Of a DNA stretch of 64,000 nt, positions 8,837 to 17,215 are shown piece by piece (positions within the stretch are counted from its first letter, which is position 1; the number at the start of each line of letters is the position of its first letter). The position numbers and the translations under genes are program-made. The stretch covers positions 806,001-870,000 of the forward strand of contig CAWBRY010000004.1 in the NCBI GenBank assembly GCA_963791295.1. Direction: 5' to 3'. This stretch comes from CAWBRY01 sp963791295 (GTDB taxonomy: Bacteria > Bacteroidota > Bacteroidia > Chitinophagales > Chitinophagaceae). Under the pieces are notes generated by a model. The model worked only from the letters and a program-made list of their open reading frames with translations, did no database searches and was not told where the DNA came from.

Positions 8837-9372
8837 TGAAGGGATCTACCATCATATTTTATCTATTGGCTGCCCTTACGCTGGTGAGCGGATATTTGGC
8901 TGTGACAACACGGATGATCTTTCGTGCTGCCATTTACCTTCTTTTTTCACTGATTGGTGTTGCCGGCCTTTATTTCTGGCTTCAATATGAATTCATTGCG
9001 GCCGTGCAGATCGTCGTATATGTAGGTGGCATCGTCGTTCTGATTATTTTTTCCATATTCCTTACTCAGCAGGCGGGCGAGGAACTACCGAAACAAAAAT
9101 TGGATAGAAAAATATTTTCGGCGTTAGCTGCCTTTTGCGGATTTGCGCTGACGCTTTTACAAGTATATCAACATACGTTTTATGAGTCGCCTGGAGAAAC
9201 TTCACCCGCAACGGTCTTGAATATAGGCAAGAAAATGTTGAGCGTGAATGATGGAGGATATGCACTTCCTTTTGAAGTGATCAGCATCCTGTTGTTGGCT
9301 GCCCTGGTCGGATGTATTGTGATTGCGATGCGACCTGTTGCTGCTGCTAACCCGCCTAATAAATTAAAATAA
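8836..9372 (+). CDS. nuoJ: NADH-quinone oxidoreductase subunit J
   Basis: NuoJ is a membrane subunit of complex I. The product from the ATG at 8836 has 178 residues and about five membrane helices. It includes the typical segment EFIAAVQIVVYVGGIVVLII, with the pi-bulge helix seen in the family. The nuoI stop and this start overlap as TGATG; an in-frame GTG three bases earlier is a less likely alternative. The C-terminal half is variable, as usual. Confidence 0.95.
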   Translation: MKGSTIIFYLLAALTLVSGYLAVTTRMIFRAAIYLLFSLIGVAGLYFWLQYEFIAAVQIVVYVGGIVVLIIFSIFLTQQAGEELPKQKLDRKIFSALAAFCGFALTLLQVYQHTFYESPGETSPATVLNIGKKMLSVNDGGYALPFEVISILLLAALVGCIVIAMRPVAAANPPNKLK

Positions 9373-9386
9373 GGATAATATTCACT

Positions 9387-9698
9387 ATGGAACCCGGTCT
9401 ATACCAAATCTTATTTATTAGCGCTGCACTTTTTTTTATCGGGGTTTATGGCTTTTTTACAAGGCGGAACCTGATCACCATGTTAATGAGTATCGAACTG
9501 ATCCTGAACAGTGTGAACCTGAACTTCATTGCATTCAACAAATATCTCTGGCCAAACCGTCTGGATGGGTTGTTTTTTACCTTATTTATTATTGCCATTG
9601 CAGCCGCTGAAGCAGCCGTAGCCATTGCCATAATCATAAATCTTTATCGAAGTCATCAATCGATAGATGTCGAGAACACGCAGGAATTAAAATATTAA
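9387..9698 (+). CDS. nuoK: NADH-quinone oxidoreductase subunit K
   Basis: NuoK is a three-helix membrane subunit that takes part in proton transfer. The 103-residue product has the expected MSIELILNSVNLNF with the first conserved glutamate and AIAAAEAAVAIAIII with the second. Spacing to nuoJ is 14 bases and to nuoL three bases. Confidence 0.97.
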   Translation: MEPGLYQILFISAALFFIGVYGFFTRRNLITMLMSIELILNSVNLNFIAFNKYLWPNRLDGLFFTLFIIAIAAAEAAVAIAIIINLYRSHQSIDVENTQELKY

Positions 9699-9701
9699 TT
9701 C

Positions 9702-11681
9702 ATGCCGGATACCACCATCATAACGCTGATCCCCTTGCTACCCCTGGCGGGTTTTTTATTATTGGGCCTGTTTGGCAGGAAACTGCCCGGCAATGCCGCG
9801 GGTGCGCTTGGTACAATCCTGTTATTGATAACCGCCATTCTATCTATTTATACTGCCTATGGCTATTTCTTCGATTATGGAAAAGTAAACGACGTCTATC
9901 AAAAATTGGTGCCGGTCGATTATAAATGGCTTGAATTTAAGTCTGCCTCCGAAACCGGCTCCAACGGAATTTCTATCAATATGGGCATCCTGCTGGACCC
10001 GATCTCCGTGATGATGATTGTTGTAGTGAGTTTCGTTTCATTAATGGTTCATATCTACAGCCTTGCCTACATGAAGGGAGAAAAAAGAATTTCTACCTAT
10101 TATTCTTTTTTATCGCTCTTCACATTCTCCATGCTGGGACTAGTGCTTTCTTCGAATATCTTCCAGATATATATTTTCTGGGAAGGAGTCGGGGTATCTT
10201 CTTTTCTTCTAATTGGTTTCTACTACGACCGGCCCAGCGCTGTGGCGGCATGCAAAAAGGCATTTATCGTAACTCGTTTTGCAGACCTGGGTTTCCTGAT
10301 AGGCATTCTGGTTCTTTCATATTATTCAGGCACATTGGACTTCAATGAAATGCTGCAGCGATTGACATCACCCGAGTCCGCCGAACTAAAAACAGCCGTA
10401 GAGAGTTCATTTCTGGGCATGTCCGCGTTGGCATGGGGTTCGATGTTAGTATTTATTGGCGGAGCTGGTAAAAGCGCGATGTTCCCTTTGCACATTTGGT
10501 TGCCTGATGCGATGGAAGGTCCAACGCCGGTAAGTGCATTGATACATGCCGCAACGATGGTTGTGGCCGGAGTATACCTTGTAGCTAGGCTCTTTCCTAT
10601 ATTTTCCATTTCTGCACCCGAAGCGTTGGACCTCGTTACATACGTAGGAGCCATCTCTGCAGTGATTGCCGCGATCATCGCATGCACTCAAACTGATATC
10701 AAGAGGATACTGGCATACTCCACCATGTCGCAGATCGGGTTCATGATGTTTGCATTGGGAGTGTCCAATTATGGCGCTGAGGCAGGATTGGGATATACTG
10801 CTTCCATGTTTCATCTATTTACGCACGCTTTTTTCAAGGCGCTGTTATTCCTGGGAGCTGGTGTCGTCATACATTATGTCCATAGCAATGAAATGAAAGA
10901 CATGGGAGGATTGAGAAGAGTCCTGCCCCTCACCCACATCACTTTTTTAGTCGCTTGCCTCGCCATTGCAGGCATGCCTCCATTTGCCGGCTTTTTCAGC
11001 AAAGAAGAAATTCTTCTTGCCGCGTATCAAAATAACCGGGTCATCTACTGGACTGCTTTGATCACTTCGGGGCTGACTGCATTTTATATGTTCCGTCTAT
11101 ATTTTTCTGTATTCTGGAACAAAGAAATCTTTTATACATCTAATCCATCTCATGAAGTTGGCCACCAACGTCGCCGGGAGGGCGGTGTGGCAATGACCAT
11201 GCCTCTTGTATTGCTAGCGATAGGCGCTGCGTCGGTCGGATTCATTCCTTTCGGAAATTTCGTTACCACGGATGGTTCAGTATTACCTGGCCATTTAGAT
11301 ATTCAATTTTCCATTCTGCCGGTAGCAATTGGGATCGCCGGAATTCTTGGAGCGTGGTGGCTGTATCGGAAAGAGAATCAGAAGCCACAAATAATCATTT
11401 CGTCATTAAGGGGATTTTATAAATCGGCTTATCACAAGTTTTACATAGACGAACTCTATATGTTCCTGACTAAAAAGGTCGTGTTTAATTTGATCGCGCG
11501 ACCGGCTGCCTGGTTCGACAAAAACATAGTTGATGGACTCATCAATCTTACCGGGTTGACTACGCAGGTAGTCTCAGAAAAAATAAGGAAAGTACAATCA
11601 GGCAAAGTGCAGCAATATGCTATTTATTTTTTGGTAGGAGTGGTGGGATTGGCTTTATTGTTTATTTATTTATGGAAATAG
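9702..11681 (+). CDS. nuoL: NADH-quinone oxidoreductase subunit L
   Basis: NuoL is the distal antiporter-like proton-pumping subunit with the long lateral helix. The 659-residue product shows the helix-5 glutamate in IYIFWEGVGVSSFLL, the segment GGAGKSAMFPLHIWLPDAMEGPTPVSALIHAATMV split here into GKSAMFPLHIWLPDAMEG and PVSALIHAATMV with the conserved lysine and histidines, and a long C-terminal tail ending in a membrane helix that corresponds to the lateral arm. It lies between nuoK and nuoM with minimal spacing. Confidence 0.97.
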   Translation: MPDTTIITLIPLLPLAGFLLLGLFGRKLPGNAAGALGTILLLITAILSIYTAYGYFFDYGKVNDVYQKLVPVDYKWLEFKSASETGSNGISINMGILLDPISVMMIVVVSFVSLMVHIYSLAYMKGEKRISTYYSFLSLFTFSMLGLVLSSNIFQIYIFWEGVGVSSFLLIGFYYDRPSAVAACKKAFIVTRFADLGFLIGILVLSYYSGTLDFNEMLQRLTSPESAELKTAVESSFLGMSALAWGSMLVFIGGAGKSAMFPLHIWLPDAMEGPTPVSALIHAATMVVAGVYLVARLFPIFSISAPEALDLVTYVGAISAVIAAIIACTQTDIKRILAYSTMSQIGFMMFALGVSNYGAEAGLGYTASMFHLFTHAFFKALLFLGAGVVIHYVHSNEMKDMGGLRRVLPLTHITFLVACLAIAGMPPFAGFFSKEEILLAAYQNNRVIYWTALITSGLTAFYMFRLYFSVFWNKEIFYTSNPSHEVGHQRRREGGVAMTMPLVLLAIGAASVGFIPFGNFVTTDGSVLPGHLDIQFSILPVAIGIAGILGAWWLYRKENQKPQIIISSLRGFYKSAYHKFYIDELYMFLTKKVVFNLIARPAAWFDKNIVDGLINLTGLTTQVVSEKIRKVQSGKVQQYAIYFLVGVVGLALLFIYLWK

Positions 11682-11690
11682 AATAGTTGA

Positions 11691-13175
11691 ATGAACCTTT
11701 TATTTCTTATCGCTGTTCCCGCCATCACATCAATACTCGTGCTATTGGTTCGACGACCCGCGTCTGCAAAATGGATAGCGTTGGCAGGGGCTTGCGTTCA
11801 ACTGATTCTCGCTTTCCTTCTACTATATGAATATGGTGAGGAAAGGGCCACTGGCAACACGGCTCAAATGATCTTCGAGCAGCAGTATCGCTGGTTTCCC
11901 GATTGGAATATACAATTCTATATAGGTGTTGATGGAATCTCCGTGTCTATGATCTTGCTCACAGCCTTTGTTGTACTGTCAGGAGTCCTGGTGTCATGGA
12001 AAGTGGAGAAAATGACTAAAGAATTTTTTTTCCTGCTTATTCTCCTTAGCCTCGGCGCCTATGGCTTTTTTATTTCCCTTGATTTGTTTGTTCTCTTTTT
12101 CTTCCTGGAAATTTCTGTCATACCTAAATACTTATTGATCGGCATATGGGGTAGTGGAAGAAAAGAATACAGCGCAAATAAATTGGCGCTTCTGCTAATG
12201 GGAGGTTCGGCACTGGTGTTAGTGGGCATGCTCGGTATTTATTTTTCATCCAACTCGGTGCAAACTTTCGACCTGATGAAATTATCCCAGCTAGACATCC
12301 CTATTAAGACCCAACTCATCGCATTTCCGTTGTTGTTTATTGGCTTCGGAGTTTTCACTGCCATTTTTCCTTTTCATACCTGGGTACCGGATGGCCATTC
12401 TTCTGCGCCGACTGCCGGATCGATGTTCCTAGCAGGCATTTCTATGAAATTGGGGGGCTATGGATGTTTGAGAGTTGCTACTTATTTATTGCCGGAGGGA
12501 GCAAAGGAATATTCGAATATCATCATTGTCCTTTCTTCCATCGCTATTTTATATGGAGCCTTTGCGACGATGATGCAGAAAGACCTGAAGTACATGAACG
12601 CCTACTCCTCTATCAGTCATTGTGGTTTTGTGCTTCTTGGTATCGGTATGCTGACCAAAACAGCCATCACGGGTGCGGTCATGCAAATGGTTTCTCACGG
12701 ACTGATGACAGCACTTTTCTTCGCCATCATTGGAATTATTTATGAAAGGACGCACACCCGTCAGGTAAATGAAATGGGAGGGTTGATGAAAGTGATGCCA
12801 TTTGCATCCACCATACTTTTTATTGCCGGCTTATGTTCGTTGGGATTACCCGGATTGAGTGGATTTGTTGCAGAAATCACTGTATTTATGGGATCCTGGG
12901 AAAGGGCTGGAACACTCTATCGTGTAGCTACGGTGGCAGCGTGTATGTCTATTGTAGTAACGGCGGTTTATATATTGAGAGCGATCGGCCAGGTCGCGAT
13001 GGGCCCAATTAAAAATGAAAGTTATCAGGCGATAAAGGATGCCACGTGGAATGAACGATTGGGCACTGCCTTGCTTGTCATTGGTATAGTAGCTATAGGC
13101 GTTGCGCCATATTGGCTAAATGATTTGATCAGGCCTGCCGCAGAGATTATCATGAATCGCGTTGTTGGAAAATAG
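11691..13175 (+). CDS. nuoM: NADH-quinone oxidoreductase subunit M
   Basis: NuoM is an antiporter-like proton-pumping subunit. The 494-residue product has about 14 membrane helices. Family motifs include FFFLEISVIPKYLLIGIWG with the conserved glutamate, FPFHTWVPDGHSSAPTAGS, and KDLKYMNAYSSISHCGFV. The start ATG lies nine bases after the nuoL stop. Confidence 0.97.
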   Translation: MNLLFLIAVPAITSILVLLVRRPASAKWIALAGACVQLILAFLLLYEYGEERATGNTAQMIFEQQYRWFPDWNIQFYIGVDGISVSMILLTAFVVLSGVLVSWKVEKMTKEFFFLLILLSLGAYGFFISLDLFVLFFFLEISVIPKYLLIGIWGSGRKEYSANKLALLLMGGSALVLVGMLGIYFSSNSVQTFDLMKLSQLDIPIKTQLIAFPLLFIGFGVFTAIFPFHTWVPDGHSSAPTAGSMFLAGISMKLGGYGCLRVATYLLPEGAKEYSNIIIVLSSIAILYGAFATMMQKDLKYMNAYSSISHCGFVLLGIGMLTKTAITGAVMQMVSHGLMTALFFAIIGIIYERTHTRQVNEMGGLMKVMPFASTILFIAGLCSLGLPGLSGFVAEITVFMGSWERAGTLYRVATVAACMSIVVTAVYILRAIGQVAMGPIKNESYQAIKDATWNERLGTALLVIGIVAIGVAPYWLNDLIRPAAEIIMNRVVGK

Positions 13176-13190
13176 GATGAAATAACACGA

Positions 13191-14585
13191 ATGAACAGCT
13201 TTTTAGTTTTAATGAAGTCGGAGTGGATCGTCACGCTCATCATCTTCTTACTGCTTTTCATAAAGATCGGTAAGGGAATGAAGAATGAATTGTTATTAGG
13301 GCTCATCCAATTTCTGCTGCTCTTAAATATGATCGGTGCCTTTGTATTGAATAAAGAGGGAAGTTTATTTGATGGCATGTTTCATACCAGCTCCCTGATC
13401 GGTTTCCAAAAAGGAATTCTAAGCCTTGGGGTTTACTTTATTTCCGTTCTCTTTAGTGATTGGTTGAAAAAGACGCCGCATCTTTCTGAATTCTTTATTC
13501 TTTTACTCAGTGCCCTGTTAGGAATGTTCCTGATGATCTCGAGTGGAAACCTATTGATATTTTACTTAGCGTTGGAATTGGCCACTATTCCACTTGCTGC
13601 GATGGCCAATTTCGACCTTCATAAAAAAACATCATCCGAAGCGGCGATGAAAATGATCCTTTCATCGGCTTTTTCGTCGGGCATTCTATTATTTGGGATC
13701 TCACTTATATATGGGGCCACTGGAACGATCAGCTTTGCCGACATGCCGCAGCAATTAGACGGTTCTCCCTTGCAGGTGCTCGCATTTACTTTTCTGCTGG
13801 CCGCTTTTGCATTCAAATTATCCATCGTTCCTTTTCACTTATGGACGGCAGATGTGTACGAAGGCGCGCCGATAGCAGCCACAGCTTTTCTTTCAGTAGT
13901 CTCAAAAGGCTCGATCGCCTTCATATTCACCAGCGCTCTGTATAAAGTATTTCAACCGCTCCATGATGTTTGGTACAACATGCTGGTGGTCCTTGCCATC
14001 GCTACGATGATCGTCGGTAATCTGTTTGCTATTCGCCAGCAGAATTTCAAACGCTTCCTTGCCTTTTCATCGATTGCCCAGGTTGGGTTTATTCTCGTAG
14101 GGATGAGCAGCAATGATCAGGGAGGCACTTCGTCAATGGTATATTTTGTACTGATCTACACTTTTTCCAACCTCGCTGCTTTCGGTGTGGTATCTTCCAT
14201 CACGCAGCAAACCGGCAAGGAAAACATAGATGATTACAAAGGACTTTATAAAACCAATCCTTTTTTATGCTGGATCATGACGCTGGCACTCTTCTCGCTT
14301 GCCGGTATTCCTCCCACCGCCGGATTTTTTGGTAAATTATTTTTGCTAACAGCAGGTGCGTCCAAAGGAAATTATTTGTTTATAATCATTGCGGCATTGA
14401 ACATGATCATTTCTCTGTATTATTATTTGAGGGTAGTAAGAGCCATGTTTATGGATAAAAATGATAACCCGATTGAAAAGATAAGGGTGAGCCCGTTTGT
14501 AACTTTTGCATTGGTCCTTTGTGCTACTGCCATCCTGTTGTTGGGATTATTTAGCTGGATATATGATTTTATAGTTAAGTTATAA
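13191..14585 (+). CDS. nuoN: NADH-quinone oxidoreductase subunit N
   Basis: NuoN is the third antiporter-like subunit and the last gene of the complex I operon. The 464-residue product has about 14 membrane helices with FYLALELATIPLAAMANF, FKLSIVPFHLWTADVYEGAP and FSLAGIPPTAGFFGKLFLL, all typical of NuoN. No clear terminator follows, and the next small gene starts 11 bases downstream, so it may be co-transcribed. Confidence 0.96.
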   Translation: MNSFLVLMKSEWIVTLIIFLLLFIKIGKGMKNELLLGLIQFLLLLNMIGAFVLNKEGSLFDGMFHTSSLIGFQKGILSLGVYFISVLFSDWLKKTPHLSEFFILLLSALLGMFLMISSGNLLIFYLALELATIPLAAMANFDLHKKTSSEAAMKMILSSAFSSGILLFGISLIYGATGTISFADMPQQLDGSPLQVLAFTFLLAAFAFKLSIVPFHLWTADVYEGAPIAATAFLSVVSKGSIAFIFTSALYKVFQPLHDVWYNMLVVLAIATMIVGNLFAIRQQNFKRFLAFSSIAQVGFILVGMSSNDQGGTSSMVYFVLIYTFSNLAAFGVVSSITQQTGKENIDDYKGLYKTNPFLCWIMTLALFSLAGIPPTAGFFGKLFLLTAGASKGNYLFIIIAALNMIISLYYYLRVVRAMFMDKNDNPIEKIRVSPFVTFALVLCATAILLLGLFSWIYDFIVKL

Positions 14586-14596
14586 CTTACCGCTCC

Positions 14597-14992
14597 ATGG
14601 CCATTAATAAAAATCATGAATTCGAAGAATTGAACGGCATTAAGTGCGGTATCGTGGAGAAGAATGCAGCCCCGGCCAGGGTACAATTCCTAAAACAATT
14701 ATTAGAATTCAATCGATACACTGTTATAGTTGTGCCTACTCCTGCACCCAAGCCGCCTGCACAGCCGGCATCCAAGCCGGAGGAAGGTAGTCCAACTCCC
14801 GCGCCGATAATAGGTCCTCCCTTACCGGAAACATATACTATCGGGGTCACAGATTATACGTTCAATCCGATCAATGCTATTTTCGGCAGACTGTTGAAGA
14901 CACCGGACGGTCATATTGTTACCTATGCATATTGGAATCAGCAGGAAGATCGTTCGAACGATGAAGTACCCTACTATGAAAAAAAATCATGA
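14597..14992 (+). CDS. Hypothetical protein with proline-rich linker, downstream of nuoN
   Basis: I do not recognise this 131-residue protein. It has no signal peptide or membrane helix. It opens with a charged segment (residues 1-40), then a linker rich in proline, alanine and threonine (about 46-75), then a tail with aromatic residues. The gene begins 11 bases after nuoN on the same strand, so it is probably translated from the same transcript. Whether it has any link to complex I is unknown. The strand-specific codon pattern and tight spacing on both sides support it as real. Confidence 0.6.
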   Translation: MAINKNHEFEELNGIKCGIVEKNAAPARVQFLKQLLEFNRYTVIVVPTPAPKPPAQPASKPEEGSPTPAPIIGPPLPETYTIGVTDYTFNPINAIFGRLLKTPDGHIVTYAYWNQQEDRSNDEVPYYEKKS

Positions 14993-15016
14993 TCTTTCGT
15001 CAGCAAATGATTTGTT

Positions 15017-15466
15017 ATGGAAGTTAAGAATCTCTTCGATACGGAGGTCAAAGAAGAAATCATTCAACGTATTAAAAAGCTCACTCCTGAGTCCAATGCT
15101 CTGTGGGGTAAAATGAACGTATCTCAGATGCTGGCTCATGTACAAGTACCTATCGCCGTAAGCGAAGGCAGGCAGAAACTTTCCAGAAGCTTTATTGGAT
15201 TCATCTTTGGCCCCTTTGCCAAGAAGATATTGTACAACGATCAACCTTTCAGGCGAAACCTTCCGACAGACAAGAGATTCGTGATGATCGGCGAAAAAAA
15301 AGAATTTGAAAAAGAACAGAAGCAACTCCTGGAGATAGTCCAAAATTTCAAGGAAGAGAACATTGTGAACACGCCTCATCCTTTCTTTGGAAAACTCACC
15401 AAAGAACAGTGGAGCAAGGGTGCCTGGAAACACCTGGATCATCACCTAAGGCAGTTTGGTGTGTAG
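15017..15466 (+). CDS. DUF1569 family protein
   Basis: This 149-residue soluble protein resembles the DUF1569 family, which belongs to the DinB-like four-helix superfamily. The pattern WGKMNVSQMLAHVQ, then HPFFGKLTKEQWSKGAWKHLDHHLRQFGV in two short blocks near the C-terminus, is characteristic. The histidines (in LAHV and LDHHLRQ) are placed as in metal-binding DinB folds. The biochemical function of the family is not established. It follows the previous gene by 24 bases. Confidence 0.8.
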   Translation: MEVKNLFDTEVKEEIIQRIKKLTPESNALWGKMNVSQMLAHVQVPIAVSEGRQKLSRSFIGFIFGPFAKKILYNDQPFRRNLPTDKRFVMIGEKKEFEKEQKQLLEIVQNFKEENIVNTPHPFFGKLTKEQWSKGAWKHLDHHLRQFGV

Positions 15467-15597
15467 GTTAGCCCTCTTAGGTTTTATTAATGAAATCTGC
15501 CTTATAAATTATATTGATTACCTTTCTCTCAATAATTCCCCGGCTTACTACTCCCTTGACAATCAGATTGATTTTCTAAAATAAAAAACAAACCAAA

Positions 15598-16137
15598 ATG
15601 AAAAAGATTTTTCTCGGCTGCTTTGTAATTGCTTTTTTCCTATCGTGTAACAGCGATAAAGAGAAAACGAAGACTACTACCAGTGAGGCTGCCACTACTG
15701 ATAAACCTGCGGTAGACCTGCCATACACTGCTTCTTATTCCAGTAGCTGGAATACCGATGTTTCAGATGAAGACCTCAAAATGGTGCTGACAACGTACAA
15801 ATCCTGGTCAGATGGCAATTTCAGCGAACTGTCTAAAGGGATGGCAGATACCATTACCGTGGAAATGAATACGGGTGAACACCTTGTAAAGTCCAATGCG
15901 GAACTGATGAAATATTGGACCAATTACCGGGACAGCTTGAGTTCCGTCCGGATTGATATGATGGGCTGGCAGAAAATGCATTCTACCGATAAAAATGAAT
16001 CCTATGTCGTAACCTGGTACAATGAATACGATACTTATAAAACCGGAAGAGTAGATTCAGCGGCTTACCACGATATCAACCAGGTAAAAAACGGAAAAAT
16101 CAGCTGGTACAGCCAGTACAAGCGACCATTAAAATAA
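15598..16137 (+). CDS. Lipoprotein with SnoaL/NTF2-like domain
   Basis: The 179-residue product starts with a lipoprotein signal (MKKIFLGC, then FFLSC with the lipid-modified cysteine at about residue 18). A charged threonine-rich linker follows, then a domain of about 125 residues that resembles the NTF2/SnoaL fold: an initial helix (LTTYKSWSDGNFSEL) and strands ending with QVKNGKISWYSQYKRP. The predicted location is the periplasmic face of a membrane. The substrate is unknown. A strong hairpin terminator follows. Confidence 0.75.
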   Translation: MKKIFLGCFVIAFFLSCNSDKEKTKTTTSEAATTDKPAVDLPYTASYSSSWNTDVSDEDLKMVLTTYKSWSDGNFSELSKGMADTITVEMNTGEHLVKSNAELMKYWTNYRDSLSSVRIDMMGWQKMHSTDKNESYVVTWYNEYDTYKTGRVDSAAYHDINQVKNGKISWYSQYKRPLK

Positions 16138-16157
16138 AAAGACAATATGTTTTTTAT

Positions 16158-16187
16158 AAAAGCCTCCATTTAAAAGGAGGCTTTTTT
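16158..16187. terminator. Bidirectional intrinsic terminator
   Basis: AAAAGCCTCC (16158-16167) pairs with GGAGGCTTTT (16176-16185) across an eight-base loop, with T-tracts on the 3' side of either strand. It sits between the convergent lipoprotein and acetamidase-like genes and can serve both. Confidence 0.9.
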
Positions 16188-17190
16188 ATTTTCTAATCAA
16201 CTTCAGTATTTCCTTCCTCATCTTGGCGACGATCTCAACTTCGGGGTCGGCTATTTCGGCAATTGTGTATTCAATACTCGTACTCATCACCTGTGTGGCC
16301 TCTTCATATGTGAGGTGGTAATCCCTTTGCAGCCAATCCAACAAACCTGAGGTGGCAATTTTCAAAGCCCCGTCGAGCGTTTTATCGACGCCTATCGCCA
16401 TAATATATAATGAATCTTCTGCCGCCGGATAGGAGAGATGCATTATTTCTTTTTTGATAACCCGGACCGTAAACTGTACATCCATCGACGTTTCAAGTGC
16501 ATTGCCAGCGATTTCTCCGTCGCCCTGAACGGCATGCCCATCACCCATATATAAATAAGCTCCTTCATGGAATATGGGGAGGTAAAGGGTTGATGATTTA
16601 CAAATCCCGCTAAAATCGAGGTTACCTCCAAACGGTCCAGGGAAAAAACTCAGTATTTCATCTTTCCTGTTTGAAGGAGCTACTCCTACACATCCCAAAA
16701 AAGGTTTGAGAGGAATTCTGAATTCACGTAAATGCTCATACGCAGTATCTAGAGTTGCATACCCGCTTAAAGTATCGAGTTTCCACCTTATTAAACGAAC
16801 TTTTTTCGAATCCTTAAGGATGGATTTGGGTAGACTTCTGGAGACAAATGATTCTGTTGTAAATGCGCTGGAACGGTTTAAGGAAACATTTATGAGCGTC
16901 ACGGCTAAAACGTCACCCGGTAAAGCATTTTCGATATAGAATGGACCGGTTAATGGATTTCCTCCTTTCTGACGTTTTATCCCATTCTTGTCGAACCCTG
17001 CCGCATCGATCGTTTCAGTAGTTACCGTATCACCCGAACGAAGGCTAAGGACTGGCGCTAAGTGCAAAGAAAATTTATTGGAAAATGAACTGGGAACAAA
17101 ATGAATATGCCGGCTGGAAGGCAAACTATCTGCAAGGGTTTGACTTTGCCCAGCGACCAGGATTTGAGATAACAATGCGAGTAAAAACAT
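16186..17190 (-). CDS. Secreted acetamidase/formamidase family protein
   Basis: The 334-residue product belongs to the FmdA/AmdA acetamidase-formamidase family. Visible signatures are LSLRSGDTVTTETIDAAG, NPLTGPFYIENALPGDVLAV and GDGHAVQGDGEIAGNALE with the conserved histidine and acidic residues. A short N-terminal hydrophobic segment ending at AGQSQT looks like a signal peptide, so the protein is probably periplasmic, unlike cytoplasmic formamidases. The natural substrate is unknown; family members release ammonia from small amides. Confidence 0.85.
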   Translation of the reverse strand: MFLLALLSQILVAGQSQTLADSLPSSRHIHFVPSSFSNKFSLHLAPVLSLRSGDTVTTETIDAAGFDKNGIKRQKGGNPLTGPFYIENALPGDVLAVTLINVSLNRSSAFTTESFVSRSLPKSILKDSKKVRLIRWKLDTLSGYATLDTAYEHLREFRIPLKPFLGCVGVAPSNRKDEILSFFPGPFGGNLDFSGICKSSTLYLPIFHEGAYLYMGDGHAVQGDGEIAGNALETSMDVQFTVRVIKKEIMHLSYPAAEDSLYIMAIGVDKTLDGALKIATSGLLDWLQRDYHLTYEEATQVMSTSIEYTIAEIADPEVEIVAKMRKEILKLIRK

Positions 17191-17215
17191 TATTGGAGAA
17201 AATAAATTAGAAAAT

